Shown: positions 25,009 through 34,059, counted from the stretch's first letter. The stretch: DNA of 64,000 nucleotides from JBCDBD01 sp039184335 (GCA_039184335.1 JBCDBD010000004.1:1-64000); one strand, 5' to 3'. Made by a program: numbers and translations. The notes: a model not told the origin generated them from the sequence alone.

Positions 25009-25050
25009 AAAAACCCTTATCGTTAGAAGCAACGATAAGGGCTGTTTTTT
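25009..25050. terminator. Terminator hairpin between DUF2141 gene and oxyR
   Basis: An 11-bp perfect stem (CCCTTATCGTT/AACGATAAGGG) with a 6-base loop. An A run precedes it and a T run follows it, so it can terminate on both strands; the gene that needs it is the leftward DUF2141 gene ending at 25068. Confidence 0.85.
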
Positions 25051-25067
25051 GATTGATGTGTTATTTG

Positions 25068-25487
25068 CTAAAACCGGATTTCAAAGGTCAGGGCTGTATC
25101 TGTCACTTCAAATTTGGCTGTTTCAAAGGTAGGTGGCCCCATCGTCATTTCATTGCCAGACATCCCATAACTTTCTTTGGGGCGGCCATTTTCATCGAAA
25201 TCCATTCGATTGTTTTCATTGGCATCGTGCAATGCCATAATGGCGTAAGTGCCTGCGGGCACATCGGTGAAAGTAACGGACACGGTACCATTGTCAATAG
25301 CGCTTTCCAAGTTTTGGATTCCCGGTTCTTTCATGAAGGTGTCAATGGTATGTAGCGATACCATGACTTTACCCTTATCGCTCAAAACGTTGGTTATTGA
25401 AACCGAAATATCATTTCCCTGGGCTTCTTGTGCCATACCCGAAAATGCCATTACAATTAATGCTGAAATAAGTGTTGCTGTTTTCAT
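25068..25487 (-). CDS. DUF2141 domain exported protein
   Basis: A 139-residue exported protein with signal peptide MKTATLISALIVMAFSGMAQ. The rest matches DUF2141: ISVSITNVLSDKGKVMVSLH near the start of the mature part, and VPAGTYAIMALHDANENNRM followed by FDENGRPKESYGMSGNEM. The DxNxNxxxDxNxxGxPxE-like stretch could bind a cation. Beta-rich, probably periplasmic or surface bound, function unknown. It is a single-gene unit ending in a strong hairpin. Confidence 0.9.
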   Translation of the reverse strand: MKTATLISALIVMAFSGMAQEAQGNDISVSITNVLSDKGKVMVSLHTIDTFMKEPGIQNLESAIDNGTVSVTFTDVPAGTYAIMALHDANENNRMDFDENGRPKESYGMSGNEMTMGPPTFETAKFEVTDTALTFEIRF

Positions 25488-25851
25488 CTGATTTGATTTA
25501 TAAAGTTATTGATGGTCCAAAACTGTAACATATGGGGAACGAATTCAAAAGAGAACTACCGAACTGTGCTTTTTTAGGGGTGAGCTGGGTTTTGTGACCG
25601 TTTTTTGTGCAAAGGGCACCTATTTAAAATTATCAGGGTATTGCCATAAAAAAGGAAGTAAAAATGTATTTCATCGAAAAAATTGGCATTTTAACCGCAA
25701 ACTATGTAAACTTGTTGTGCGTTCCAAATCTAAATTTAGCCTATGTTCCCCCTGTTGACAATTCCGATTTCCTTGGTAAGACCTATACTGTTACGGGGAA
25801 TATTTCCCAAATTATTTGGAATGCTTTTTACGAATCAAAAAAAGCAGGCCT
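25488..25851. other. Intergenic region without a supported gene
   Basis: About 360 AT-rich bases separate the divergent DUF2141 and PorP/SprF genes. A 63-codon rightward reading frame from 25664 overlaps the likely start of the latter and has no recognisable features. No perfect -33/-7 pair was found, so the promoters of both genes probably lie here but cannot be placed. Confidence 0.5.
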
Positions 25852-27525
25852 ATGATACGGACAACTACACTAGGTTTTAAACCTTTCCTCTTTTTCTTGG
25901 GCATATTTGTACTGCTTAGCCTATTTATACCGAACATAGGTTACTCGCAGGATGAAAACCCTTATGTGGCCTATGACGTTCCTTTTCAAAATCTGATGAA
26001 GTTCAATAGGTTTTTAATCAACCCCACCTTCTCAGCTGTCCGAGAGGACAAGACATACATCAATCTGTTTCATCGTAGCCAAAGTTCAGAATTTGAAGAC
26101 AATGACCAGAATTATTTTTTGAGTTACAGTGCTCGTATCAACGATAGAACAGGACTCGGGCTAAGCTTTTACAACCAACAATCAGGGGTGATATCAAATG
26201 TGGGGATCATGGCCAATTATGCCCATGGCATTCGATTGGGCCGTAAGACCGATCTTAGTTTCGGATTTAACCTACCTTATTACGTCAGCAAATTGGATCA
26301 GGGCAGAACTGTGGCCTTGGAAGAAGATCCCTTATTGAGTGATTTGGATGATAGTTCGGTACTCTCTTTTCAGCCCGGTCTGAACCTTTCATTAGGAAAG
26401 TTCGATTTTGGGGTATTTGCCCAAAACCTTTTTGATTTTGATTTGAAATCGGGGCAACAGTTGACTGGTTTTAACCAAAAGACCTTCTCGGGGCATTTGC
26501 AATATGCCCATGAATTTAAAAACGGTGCAGGTATCTTTGAAGATGGTCGTATCATGCCTCTGGCAAGAGCCAGGGTAGAATCGGACCAAGACCCAATTTT
26601 TGGCGGTGGGGTCATTCTTGATTTGCCAAAACTAGGCTGGATACAAGGTGGCTACGATGAATTTTATGGAGCCTCTGCGGGTACTGGATTTAATTTGAGC
26701 AAGCGACTTTCTTTCGGGTACAATTTTGAGAAGAACCTCAACAACAATTTGGAAAACTTAGGGGTAACCCATGAAATTTCATTGGCCTACTCCTTTGTGC
26801 CCAATCTTTCGAAGAATACCTATGCCTCTGATGATTCTGGAAAGCAGCAAAAGAAGGCTGCCATAGTTGAAAACCTCAAAAAGCCAGAGCGTATGGCCCC
26901 GGCTATGGATTCTTTTGAAGGTGAGCTTGAAAAGTTGAAGAAACAACAAGAAACCAATTTGGCACTGATAGACGAATTGATCTTTAAACTGGATTCTATA
27001 GAGACCCACCAACAACGTGATTTGGAACGGCGTTTTGAGATGGCAATGCGCCTATTGCGAAAAGAGCGCAATCCAAAAAGTACGGTAGATGAGTCTAAAG
27101 CGGCTCAATTGTTCTTTGCCAAGAATTCTGGTCTAGCTGAAGCGCAGGTACCGACAAGGGCAGTGGCCCAAAAAAATAGTGTAACCAAAAGAAAAGGTGT
27201 TTTTGTGGGTGGTGCGTTCAAGCCCATAGAAAAATATATCACGCTTGAGGGCATAGGAAAAGGACACTATATCGTCGCCAATGTATTCGGCAATGTGCAA
27301 TATTTGCAACGATTTGTCAAAAAACTTAAGGATGAGGGCCTTGATCCCAAATACTTTAAGAATCCTGAAAACGGACTGAACTATGTGTATCTCGCAAATT
27401 ACGACAATGATGCTGAAGCGCGTTTGGCCTATGAATCAAATTTAGGTGGAAAATATCATGAAGAAATCTGGATCATGCATGTGACAAATCCCCATTATTC
27501 CAATTATGCTGATTCGCCAAATTAG
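25852..27525 (+). CDS. PorP/SprF family type IX secretion outer-membrane protein with SPOR-like tail
   Basis: A 557-residue protein from the chosen start. Residues 1-33 are a signal peptide ending GYSQ. Residues of about 40-320 form the PorP/SprF domain, recognisable from YDVPFQNLMKFNRFLINPTF, YSARINDRTGLGLSFYNQQS and FGYNFEKNLNNN, a predicted outer-membrane barrel linked to type IX secretion. A helical linker (about 345-420) precedes a C-terminal region of about 80 residues with GKGHYIVANVFGNVQYLQRF and KYFKNPENGLNYVYLANYDN, which resembles SPOR-type peptidoglycan-binding modules. I chose MIRTTT as start because an ATG 12 codons upstream lacks a signal peptide. Unlike many family members it has no giant adhesin gene next to it. 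Confidence 0.87.
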   Translation: MIRTTTLGFKPFLFFLGIFVLLSLFIPNIGYSQDENPYVAYDVPFQNLMKFNRFLINPTFSAVREDKTYINLFHRSQSSEFEDNDQNYFLSYSARINDRTGLGLSFYNQQSGVISNVGIMANYAHGIRLGRKTDLSFGFNLPYYVSKLDQGRTVALEEDPLLSDLDDSSVLSFQPGLNLSLGKFDFGVFAQNLFDFDLKSGQQLTGFNQKTFSGHLQYAHEFKNGAGIFEDGRIMPLARARVESDQDPIFGGGVILDLPKLGWIQGGYDEFYGASAGTGFNLSKRLSFGYNFEKNLNNNLENLGVTHEISLAYSFVPNLSKNTYASDDSGKQQKKAAIVENLKKPERMAPAMDSFEGELEKLKKQQETNLALIDELIFKLDSIETHQQRDLERRFEMAMRLLRKERNPKSTVDESKAAQLFFAKNSGLAEAQVPTRAVAQKNSVTKRKGVFVGGAFKPIEKYITLEGIGKGHYIVANVFGNVQYLQRFVKKLKDEGLDPKYFKNPENGLNYVYLANYDNDAEARLAYESNLGGKYHEEIWIMHVTNPHYSNYADSPN

Positions 27526-27576
27526 AAGATGAAAGATATACTATGTTGATCACTCCAACTTCTGGAGATGATTTTT

Positions 27577-27611
27577 GAAATGGCCCTCGCCCCAGGGCCA
27601 TTTCTTCTTTT
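27577..27611. terminator. Terminator after PorP/SprF gene
   Basis: An 11-bp perfect stem (GAAATGGCCCT/AGGGCCATTTC) with a 6-base loop, followed by TTCTTTT. It lies about 50 bases after the PorP/SprF stop and before the convergent DoxX gene stop; T-rich sequence on both sides fits a two-way terminator. Confidence 0.85.
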
Positions 27612-27663
27612 GGGGACCAAATTTGATTCATAGGCCAAACGCGCTTCAACAGTAAAGAAAAAA

Positions 27664-28086
27664 TCATTTTTGCATTTTCAGATAATAGTCTGCTGAATGT
27701 TTTCCCGATCCGTAGAACAAAAAGAAAACACAAACCAATAGCGTGATACCGGAGAGTGTGAAATTGGTAAGGTTCATTTCACCCAAAAAATTGGTCAAAA
27801 CGGCACCTACAAGTATAGGTAACTGTGCTAATACAGCCCATCGGGTCAATAGACCAAATACGATCAATACCCCACCTACAAAGTGTGCGGGAATGAGATA
27901 GTTTAAAAACAACATGCTGCCGGGTACCCCACCAAGAGGTTTGGACAATGCCGCCAATTGCTCTGGATTTGACATAAAATCCACCCCCTTGTAAAGGAGA
28001 AAAATCCCCAAGGCAATTCTAACAAAATCAATAGGGTAATAGGTATGGGCGTTTGCCCATTTGTTTAGACTTTTAATGGTTGCCAT
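27664..28086 (-). CDS. DoxX family membrane protein
   Basis: A 140-residue four-helix membrane protein of the DoxX family. Landmarks are VRIALGIFLLYKGVDFMSNP near residue 22, LNYLIPAHFVGGVLIVFGLL near 60 and FLGEMNLTNFTLSGITLLVC near 105. Family members take part in quinone or thiosulfate oxidation or redox homeostasis, but most are uncharacterised. It sits in the inner membrane. It is about 90 bases downstream of the PaiB-like gene on the same strand. Confidence 0.9.
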   Translation of the reverse strand: MATIKSLNKWANAHTYYPIDFVRIALGIFLLYKGVDFMSNPEQLAALSKPLGGVPGSMLFLNYLIPAHFVGGVLIVFGLLTRWAVLAQLPILVGAVLTNFLGEMNLTNFTLSGITLLVCVFFLFYGSGKHSADYYLKMQK

Positions 28087-28179
28087 CGCCTGAATATTTA
28101 TGGTTAACCCTATAATATACTTATTTTAACTGAAGCATGAAAATGTAAGATTTTGTATTTTAGGCATTTAACTTGATTT

Positions 28180-28800
28180 TTAAGACGGGTTCCCGCGTTT
28201 TTTGGCGATAAGGTCGGCAATGGATTTTGATGGGGAATCTTTTCTTTTTTCAAGTGCTTTGATGATTTTAGAATGGTCTTGGGGCCGTGTTTGGGAAAGT
28301 TTGTAAGCTGCCTGTATATCAGTAATTGCTATCTGAAAACCCACAATTCCCTTTACCTGTCGCAATGTCTTTGATGACATGGTATCTAGTGAGACGGGGT
28401 ATTTTGATGATTGCTCATATTTTTCCACCAGTTGGTGTAGTGATTCCATGGTTGCTTTTTCACTGAGTACCGATAGCTTGCCATACACGTGAACAGCAAT
28501 ATAGTTCCATGTGGGTACTTCTTCTTCTTGGTACCAAGAAGAAGAGATGTACGTATGTGGTCCATTGAAAATGCATAGGACCTCAGTGTCATTTTCAAAG
28601 GATTTCCATTGTGCATTGGCTCGCGAGATATGGCCAACAAGTATGTCCTTTCCATCTCCATTAGTACTAAGCTCCAATGGAATATGGGTGGCCCAGGGTT
28701 TGTTGGCCACTTGGTTGATGAGGATTCCAAAACTATTTTGCTTGATGAATTCCTTGATTTCAGGTAGATTTTCGTTTTTGTAGTAATGGGGAATATACAT
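28180..28800 (-). CDS. PaiB-type FMN-binding negative transcriptional regulator family protein
   Basis: A 206-residue protein of the PaiB (FMN-binding split-barrel) family. MYIPHYYKNENLPEIKEFIK is the usual N-terminus, and FGILINQVANKPWATHIPLE and ILVGHISRANAQWKSFENDT are family blocks, with WNYIAVHVYGKLSVL further on. Bacillus PaiB is linked to control of sporulation and protease genes, but most relatives are described only as flavin-binding. I chose MYIPHYY as start rather than an in-frame ATG nine codons upstream because it matches family starts. The mRNA leader carries a stable hairpin right before the start (28817-28843). Confidence 0.9.
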   Translation of the reverse strand: MYIPHYYKNENLPEIKEFIKQNSFGILINQVANKPWATHIPLELSTNGDGKDILVGHISRANAQWKSFENDTEVLCIFNGPHTYISSSWYQEEEVPTWNYIAVHVYGKLSVLSEKATMESLHQLVEKYEQSSKYPVSLDTMSSKTLRQVKGIVGFQIAITDIQAAYKLSQTRPQDHSKIIKALEKRKDSPSKSIADLIAKKRGNPS

Positions 28801-28816
28801 CTTAAGGTATTTTTTA

Positions 28817-28843
28817 AACCGACGCAATCGAATTGCGCCGGTT
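28817..28843 (-). promoter_or_regulatory. Hairpin in the leader of the PaiB-like gene
   Basis: Two 12-base arms (28817-28828 and 28832-28843) around a 3-base loop pair with one mismatch in DNA. In the minus-strand RNA that mismatch becomes a G-U wobble, giving a continuous 12-bp stem that ends 16 bases before the ATG. No T run follows, so it is not a terminator; it may be an operator or a translation-control hairpin. Confidence 0.5.
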
Positions 28844-29287
28844 GGTGTTCATGTCTTTGAATCGTTATTAAAAGTAAGTCAAAATCCCTTGTGTATGTTT
28901 TTACGCTTAATAAAAAAGACCTGGAAAATCTAGGGCTTCCCACAAGTCAATGACTTGAATTTACTGTTCTTCGTGGGCAGCCACTTCGCCTCTAGTACTA
29001 CTTAAACCGTTCCTGAACAACCGTTTTCCAATAACAAACTCTCTTAAAAACGCATAAAGGCAGCTTATCGTGAATTTGTTGCCCTTTTGAATTCGTCACC
29101 TGCACCCATTATTGATCTAGAATTAAAGAAATCTACCCCATATCAGATTTTGGTCCGCTAGGTCATGTTATTCATTTTCTACAATTGCCAGAACGGTTTA
29201 TCCAAGAAAAAGTACGGTTCGGTAACTCTTTTTGTGCTTGGTTGGTGATTCAATTGATTTTTGGGCTGTCAATTAAAAATCGAACAA
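28844..29287. other. Intergenic region without a supported gene
   Basis: About 440 bases between the divergent PaiB-like and TonB receptor genes. I see no gene in it. A 38-codon rightward open stretch at about 29040-29160 (AYREFVALLNSS, then DLELKKSTPYQILVR) has no start codon and could be a relic. No exact TAnnTTTG promoter box for the receptor gene was found. Confidence 0.5.
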
Positions 29288-31447
29288 ATGAAAAATCATA
29301 TCTTCTTTTTAATAAGTCTTTTATCATGCTATGGCCATGCCCAGACCCAAGTATCAGGTATGGTGACCGATATTGCTAAAAATCCGATATCTGGAGCCAA
29401 TGTCTTTCTAGAGGGTACCTATGATGGTGCTTCAACCGATGTAAATGGAAAGTTCAGCTTTGAGACCACCGAAACGGGTACCCAAACCTTGGTCATCTCA
29501 ATGCTTTCCTTTGAGACGCACTATGAGATGGGTGACCTATCGTATTTTAAAGACCTGGACATCGTCATGGTTGAAGCCATTAATGCCTTGTCTGGGGTTA
29601 CATTATCAGCGGGCACATTTGAAGCCGGAGACAATTCAAAAGTATCGGTACTGAAACCATTGGATATTGTCACCACGGCCGGGGCTGTTGGTGATTTTGT
29701 GGCAGCATTGCAGACCTTGCCCGGTACGACTACGGTCAATGAAGATGGTAGGCTTTTTGTCAGGGGAGGGGAGGCCGAGGAAACCCAGGTGTTCATTGAT
29801 GGACTACGTGTCTTTCAGCCGTTTAATGCTACGGCCAACAATATTCCGACCCGGGGGCGCTTTTCGCCATTTTTGTTTAAGGGCATTACATTCAGTACCG
29901 GGGGATATTCCGCTGAATATGGGCAGGCGTTATCGAGTGTACTCCTGCTGAACACTACCGATGTACCCGAACAGGAAAAAACGGATATTTCAATCATGTC
30001 AGTAGGTGGTGGTGTGGGCAATACCCAGATTTGGGGTGATGAATCATTGAGTGTCAATACCTCTTATATTAACCTTTCTCCGTATGAAGACTTGATACCT
30101 TCCACTCAGGGTGTGCGTTGGAACAATCCTTACGAATCTATTTCTGGGGAAGCGGTATTTCGGAGTAAGGGCGATAAAAGTTTGCTCAAATTGTATACAG
30201 GCTTCACCTATGCCGATTTGGATATTTCGCAAGAAGATATCAATTTTGATGAGTTCATTCGATACCGGTTGCGAAATACGAACCTCTACTTTAACACGGG
30301 CTATAAATATTTTTTTCAAAATGATTGGACATTGCATACTGGGGCCAGTATCTCTTTTGACGGAAATGATATCGGTATTATCGATGATGGCGTAGATACC
30401 CAAGAGATCGCGTCACATGCAAAGATTAAGGTGAAAAAGGCGTTCAACAATAGATTCAACATCAATTTTGGGGCAGAACATTTTATACAGGATTACGATG
30501 AGACGTTCATTGCCGAAGATGGCTTTCAATTTGAAAGTGGATATATGGACAACCTTTCTGCAGCCTTTTTTGAAAGTGATATTTTCTTCAGTAACACATT
30601 TGCCCTAAAACTAGGAGCAAGGGGAGAGTACACTTCGGTATTGGATGAATTTTCGATTTCACCACGGGTGTCCCTAGCCTATAAAAGTAGTGAAAAAGGG
30701 CAATTTTCATTGGCCTACGGGGATTTTTATCAAAATCCGCGTACAGAAATCATAAAGTACGATCAGACATTGGGGCTTGAAAAAACATCACATTACATTT
30801 TGAATTACCAATGGTTGGGCAATGGCAAAACCTTTCGGGCAGAGGCCTATTATAAAGATTATGACGAGCTGGTCAAGTACAATACGGTTCAGCCACAATT
30901 TGACTCTGCTTTTAATAATCTGGGAAGTGGTTATGCGACAGGGCTCGATGTTTTTTGGAGGGATAACAAAAGTGTGTCGAATTTAGATTATTGGTTGTCG
31001 TATAGTTTTTTGGACACCAAGCGCGACTACAGAAACTTTACCGAAGAAGCCACGCCAAACTTCGCACCCCGGCATAACCTGTCGCTGGTGACCCGGTATT
31101 GGGTCGATGACCTTAGGTCGCAAGTCGGGCTTTCGTATTCTTATGGTTCAGGTAGGCCATACGACAATCTGAATACTCCAGAGTTTATGGCAGAAAAAAC
31201 GAAAGCGTTCAACAACCTTAGCTTTAACTGGGCGTATTTGATCGATCAGCAAAAAATTCTTTACTTCTCAGTGAGCAATGTGATGGGTTTCAACAATATC
31301 AACGATTACGCGTATGCCAATACGCCAGACATGAATGGTGTTTTCGATCGGCAGGCCATACGGCCTTCTGCAGACAGTTTCTTTTTTGTGGGTTTCTTCT
31401 GGACCATAAGCACCGATAAGAAGAGCAATCAGCTAGACAATCTATAA
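29288..31447 (+). CDS. TonB-dependent receptor with carboxypeptidase-like N-terminal domain
   Basis: An outer-membrane receptor of 719 residues. A signal peptide (residues 1-18, ending GHAQ) precedes a CarboxypepD_reg-like beta-sandwich (about 20-105: VSGMVTDIAKNPISGANVFL, YDGASTDVNGKFSF). A plug domain follows (ALQTLPGTTTVNEDGRLFVR, GGEAEETQVFIDGL, ATNIPTRG-like region), and then a 22-strand barrel to the C-terminus. Such receptors import large or scarce nutrients with TonB energy; the substrate is not evident and there is no SusD partner. The ATG at 29288 (MKNHIFFLI) gives a good signal peptide; an in-frame upstream ATG does not. It lies 102 bases before the TPR-like gene of the signalling cluster. 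Confidence 0.92.
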   Translation: MKNHIFFLISLLSCYGHAQTQVSGMVTDIAKNPISGANVFLEGTYDGASTDVNGKFSFETTETGTQTLVISMLSFETHYEMGDLSYFKDLDIVMVEAINALSGVTLSAGTFEAGDNSKVSVLKPLDIVTTAGAVGDFVAALQTLPGTTTVNEDGRLFVRGGEAEETQVFIDGLRVFQPFNATANNIPTRGRFSPFLFKGITFSTGGYSAEYGQALSSVLLLNTTDVPEQEKTDISIMSVGGGVGNTQIWGDESLSVNTSYINLSPYEDLIPSTQGVRWNNPYESISGEAVFRSKGDKSLLKLYTGFTYADLDISQEDINFDEFIRYRLRNTNLYFNTGYKYFFQNDWTLHTGASISFDGNDIGIIDDGVDTQEIASHAKIKVKKAFNNRFNINFGAEHFIQDYDETFIAEDGFQFESGYMDNLSAAFFESDIFFSNTFALKLGARGEYTSVLDEFSISPRVSLAYKSSEKGQFSLAYGDFYQNPRTEIIKYDQTLGLEKTSHYILNYQWLGNGKTFRAEAYYKDYDELVKYNTVQPQFDSAFNNLGSGYATGLDVFWRDNKSVSNLDYWLSYSFLDTKRDYRNFTEEATPNFAPRHNLSLVTRYWVDDLRSQVGLSYSYGSGRPYDNLNTPEFMAEKTKAFNNLSFNWAYLIDQQKILYFSVSNVMGFNNINDYAYANTPDMNGVFDRQAIRPSADSFFFVGFFWTISTDKKSNQLDNL

Positions 31448-31548
31448 CTGTCACAATTCATCGTGTAAAATCAACAGCTCGGTCAATGAAATTACCATTG
31501 CCCATAGATCATAACGAGTTTTGGGGCATAATTTAAAAACGAACAGTC

Positions 31549-32196
31549 ATGAATATTTTAAAGTTTAACAAAACCATGAAAAATGTATTTTTAGTCGCAT
31601 GTTCTGCATTTTCAATAGTGGCCTTTGCCCAAGATCGTTATGTATCAGGTATGGAAAAGGCAATGCTGCTCTGGAAAGAAGGCAAGATTACAGAAGCTTC
31701 AAATCTTTTTGAGCGCATTGCCATGGCCGAAGACGACAACTGGGTGCCGTATTATTACGTCTCTCAAGTGAATGCCGTTTCTTCCTTTGGCCTGAAAGAT
31801 GAGGCCTTATTGACCTTGCGTCTAGAAAAAGCCAAGGAATTTATTGATATAGCCAAGAGGATTTCACCAGATAATGTAGAGTTGTTGATACAAGAAGCCA
31901 TTATCAACACTGCTTGGATAGCTTTTGATGGGGCAACCTATGGCATGACGCTATCGGGCAAGAACACCCAATTGTATCAAAAAGCACTGCAATTGGCACC
32001 CAATAACCCTAGGGTGGTCTTTTCAAAAGCGGAATGGGATATGGGAAGTGCCCGCTATTTTGGAAAAGATACAGCCCCTTACTGTAAAGATGTGGAAAAG
32101 GCTTTGCAACTATTCGCTACCTTTGAATCAGATATTCCCTTTTATCCTAAGTGGGGTCAGGAACGGGCACAACAGGTGCTGGAACAATGTAAATAA
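31549..32196 (+). CDS. Exported TPR-like protein
   Basis: A 215-residue exported protein; a signal peptide (MKNVFLVACSAFSIVAFAQ) starts at the second ATG, ten codons in (31576), which is an equally good start. The mature part is helical and TPR-like: MLLWKEGKITEASNLFERIA, then LRLEKAKEFIDIAKRISPDN and YQKALQLAPNNPRVVFSKAE, the last with the usual TPR consensus. It is probably periplasmic. Its stop is 6 bases before the histidine kinase gene, so it is part of the signalling operon and may be a ligand- or partner-binding component (inference). A Cys pair near the C-terminus (YCKD, EQCK) is noticeable. Confidence 0.82.
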   Translation: MNILKFNKTMKNVFLVACSAFSIVAFAQDRYVSGMEKAMLLWKEGKITEASNLFERIAMAEDDNWVPYYYVSQVNAVSSFGLKDEALLTLRLEKAKEFIDIAKRISPDNVELLIQEAIINTAWIAFDGATYGMTLSGKNTQLYQKALQLAPNNPRVVFSKAEWDMGSARYFGKDTAPYCKDVEKALQLFATFESDIPFYPKWGQERAQQVLEQCK

Positions 32197-32202
32197 TGTT
32201 AC

Positions 32203-33540
32203 GTGAAGGAATTTTTTAAAAATCTGTTGAACGCAGTGGCCGTAGGGATCGGAATTTATCTGGTCTTTATGGCCTACTTTTTTATAACCGATGGTTTTGG
32301 TGAAGGTTTTGGAATTCAAGATATGGTCCGTGAGTTATTTGAGAGCCTCATCTTCTCTACCATTCTTTATTTGACCAATGCTTACTGGATCCGGTTCCTT
32401 TTACTGAAATACAACTACTTTCTATATACGTTCAAGCGTTTGACCATTGCAATATCGGGTAACATTCTGATCTCATTGGTCGGTATTTTCATCGCTAGGG
32501 CATTGTTGACCGTGGTTGTCGAGGGGAAGAGCTTTTGGGCATTTTTAACCGACGAGAAACCACAATATTACCAGCAGGCACTATTGATTTCAATTGGTAT
32601 ATCCCTTGTTTTTTATGCGATATGGTATTATAAGTTCAGGCAAGATAGCAAAGTAAAAGAACAGAAGATTATTGCAGGAACGGCCTCTGCGCGGTTTGAT
32701 GCCTTAAAGAACCAATTAGATCCCCATTTCTTGTTCAACAGTCTTAATGTGTTGACCAGTCTTATCGAAGAAGATCAACATCAGGCCCAGAAATTCACGA
32801 CCTCCCTCTCAAAGGTCTATCGGTATGTGTTGGAGCAAAAGAACAAAGACCTTGTCACGGTAGATGAAGAACTCAATTTTGCCCGCACTTACGTCCGCTT
32901 GCTCAAAATGCGGTTTGAAGACAGTATTGTTTTTGATATTCCAGAAAAGGCATCTGACCCTGAGGCCAAGATTGTCCCCCTATCCTTACAATTGCTTTTA
33001 GAAAATGCCGTGAAGCACAATGTGGTCACTGCCTCAAAACCCTTGCATATCAGGGTTGCTGAAAAAGATGGTATACTCACCGTAAGCAATAACCTGCAAG
33101 AAAAACAGGTAGTACGAAAGAGCAGTGGGGTTGGACTGCAAAATATCAGACAACGCTATTCCATCTTGACCGATAGAGCGGTACATATCATTAAAACGGC
33201 TACAGACTTCAGTGTGCACCTACCCATACTTTCACAACAGGTTTCGATTATAGAGACCCAAGAAAGCCATATCGAGGAAAAGCGCTATTTGAAGGCAAAA
33301 GAACGCGTAGAGGCCATAAAGGGATTCTATGGCAACCTGCTATCGTATAGTTTGGTCATCCCATTTTTATGGTGGTTAAATTCCCGGACCACCAGTTTCA
33401 TCTGGGCCATTTTTCCGACAATTGGTTGGGGAATAGGCGTGTTCTTTCATGGTATGGAAGCCTTTGGTTACAACCCACTTTGGGGCAAACGTTGGGAAGA
33501 AAAGAAAATTCGGGAATTAATGGAGAAGGATGATTTTTAA
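32203..33540 (+). CDS. LytS-type sensor histidine kinase with C-terminal 2TM domain
   Basis: A 445-residue membrane kinase. About four membrane spans lie between residues 8 and 145. The His_kinase block (LDPHFLFNSLNVLTS) has the phospho-acceptor His at about residue 175, the N box LLENAVKHN at about 265-273, and the G box around SSGVGLQNIRQRYSIL. From about 360 to 445 it carries a 2TM domain (YLKAKERVEAIKGFYGN, WEEKKIRELMEKDDF) homologous to the five small proteins that follow. The start is a GTG; ATGs nearby are out of frame, and the reading begins directly with the first span. It phosphorylates the LytTR regulator encoded at the end of the cluster (inference). Confidence 0.92.
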   Translation: MKEFFKNLLNAVAVGIGIYLVFMAYFFITDGFGEGFGIQDMVRELFESLIFSTILYLTNAYWIRFLLLKYNYFLYTFKRLTIAISGNILISLVGIFIARALLTVVVEGKSFWAFLTDEKPQYYQQALLISIGISLVFYAIWYYKFRQDSKVKEQKIIAGTASARFDALKNQLDPHFLFNSLNVLTSLIEEDQHQAQKFTTSLSKVYRYVLEQKNKDLVTVDEELNFARTYVRLLKMRFEDSIVFDIPEKASDPEAKIVPLSLQLLLENAVKHNVVTASKPLHIRVAEKDGILTVSNNLQEKQVVRKSSGVGLQNIRQRYSILTDRAVHIIKTATDFSVHLPILSQQVSIIETQESHIEEKRYLKAKERVEAIKGFYGNLLSYSLVIPFLWWLNSRTTSFIWAIFPTIGWGIGVFFHGMEAFGYNPLWGKRWEEKKIRELMEKDDF

Positions 33541-33724
33541 GTACCTGTACTGAATTGTCCATCCATACTTTTCTAACCAAAAAACACTTCACCACATCAA
33601 CCATAACCACACAATTGCGATCCATCCCCAAAAACCTTCAATTGGGTAAGCTGGTTTTTTGATCCTGGGGCAACTTTCAGAAATTTGAAGTGTAAATAAA
33701 TTAAAAACAGTAAAACATTTCAAA

Positions 33725-34009
33725 ATGGAAAATACAAACACAAACGAGTACAAGTACAAGAAAGCAAAAGAACGGGTAGAATGCATCAAGGGGTTCTATA
33801 CCAATGTTACGGTCTATGTCATTGTGATTACCTTAATGGCACTGTTGAACTATTTTACGACCAGTTTTCCATGGGTGGTCTTTCCGGCAGTCGGATGGGG
33901 ATTGGGTGTGATAGCACATGGTTTTAGTGCCTTCGGATACAATCCTTTTTTGGGAAGTGACTGGGAGGAGCGCAAAATACGTGAACTGATGAACCGAGAT
34001 ACTTTTTAG
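33725..34009 (+). CDS. 2TM domain protein, array member 1
   Basis: A 94-residue protein consisting almost only of one 2TM domain. It begins with a charged, basic segment (YKYKKAKERVECIKGFYTN), has two hydrophobic helices (about residues 27-47 and 52-72) and ends with WEERKIRELMNRDTF. It is the closest in sequence to the 2TM domain at the C-terminus of the kinase (shared TTSF, WEE-KIREL, AFGYNP), so duplication of that domain is a likely origin. The hydrophobic part holds the conserved His (GVIAHGFSAF). It lies 184 bases after the kinase gene. Confidence 0.88.
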   Translation: MENTNTNEYKYKKAKERVECIKGFYTNVTVYVIVITLMALLNYFTTSFPWVVFPAVGWGLGVIAHGFSAFGYNPFLGSDWEERKIRELMNRDTF

Positions 34010-34059
34010 TAATTTTAACAGACCAACTACTGATGGTCAAACCCACAAAATACAGTATC

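Noticed and set aside
25664..25855. 63-codon rightward frame before the PorP/SprF gene
   Set aside because: No signal peptide, no family and it overlaps the likely PorP/SprF start; kept as intergenic.
28386..28943. Minus-strand 185-codon frame overlapping the PaiB-like gene
   Set aside because: The PaiB frame is a clear family match; the other frame is an alternate reading of the same bases.
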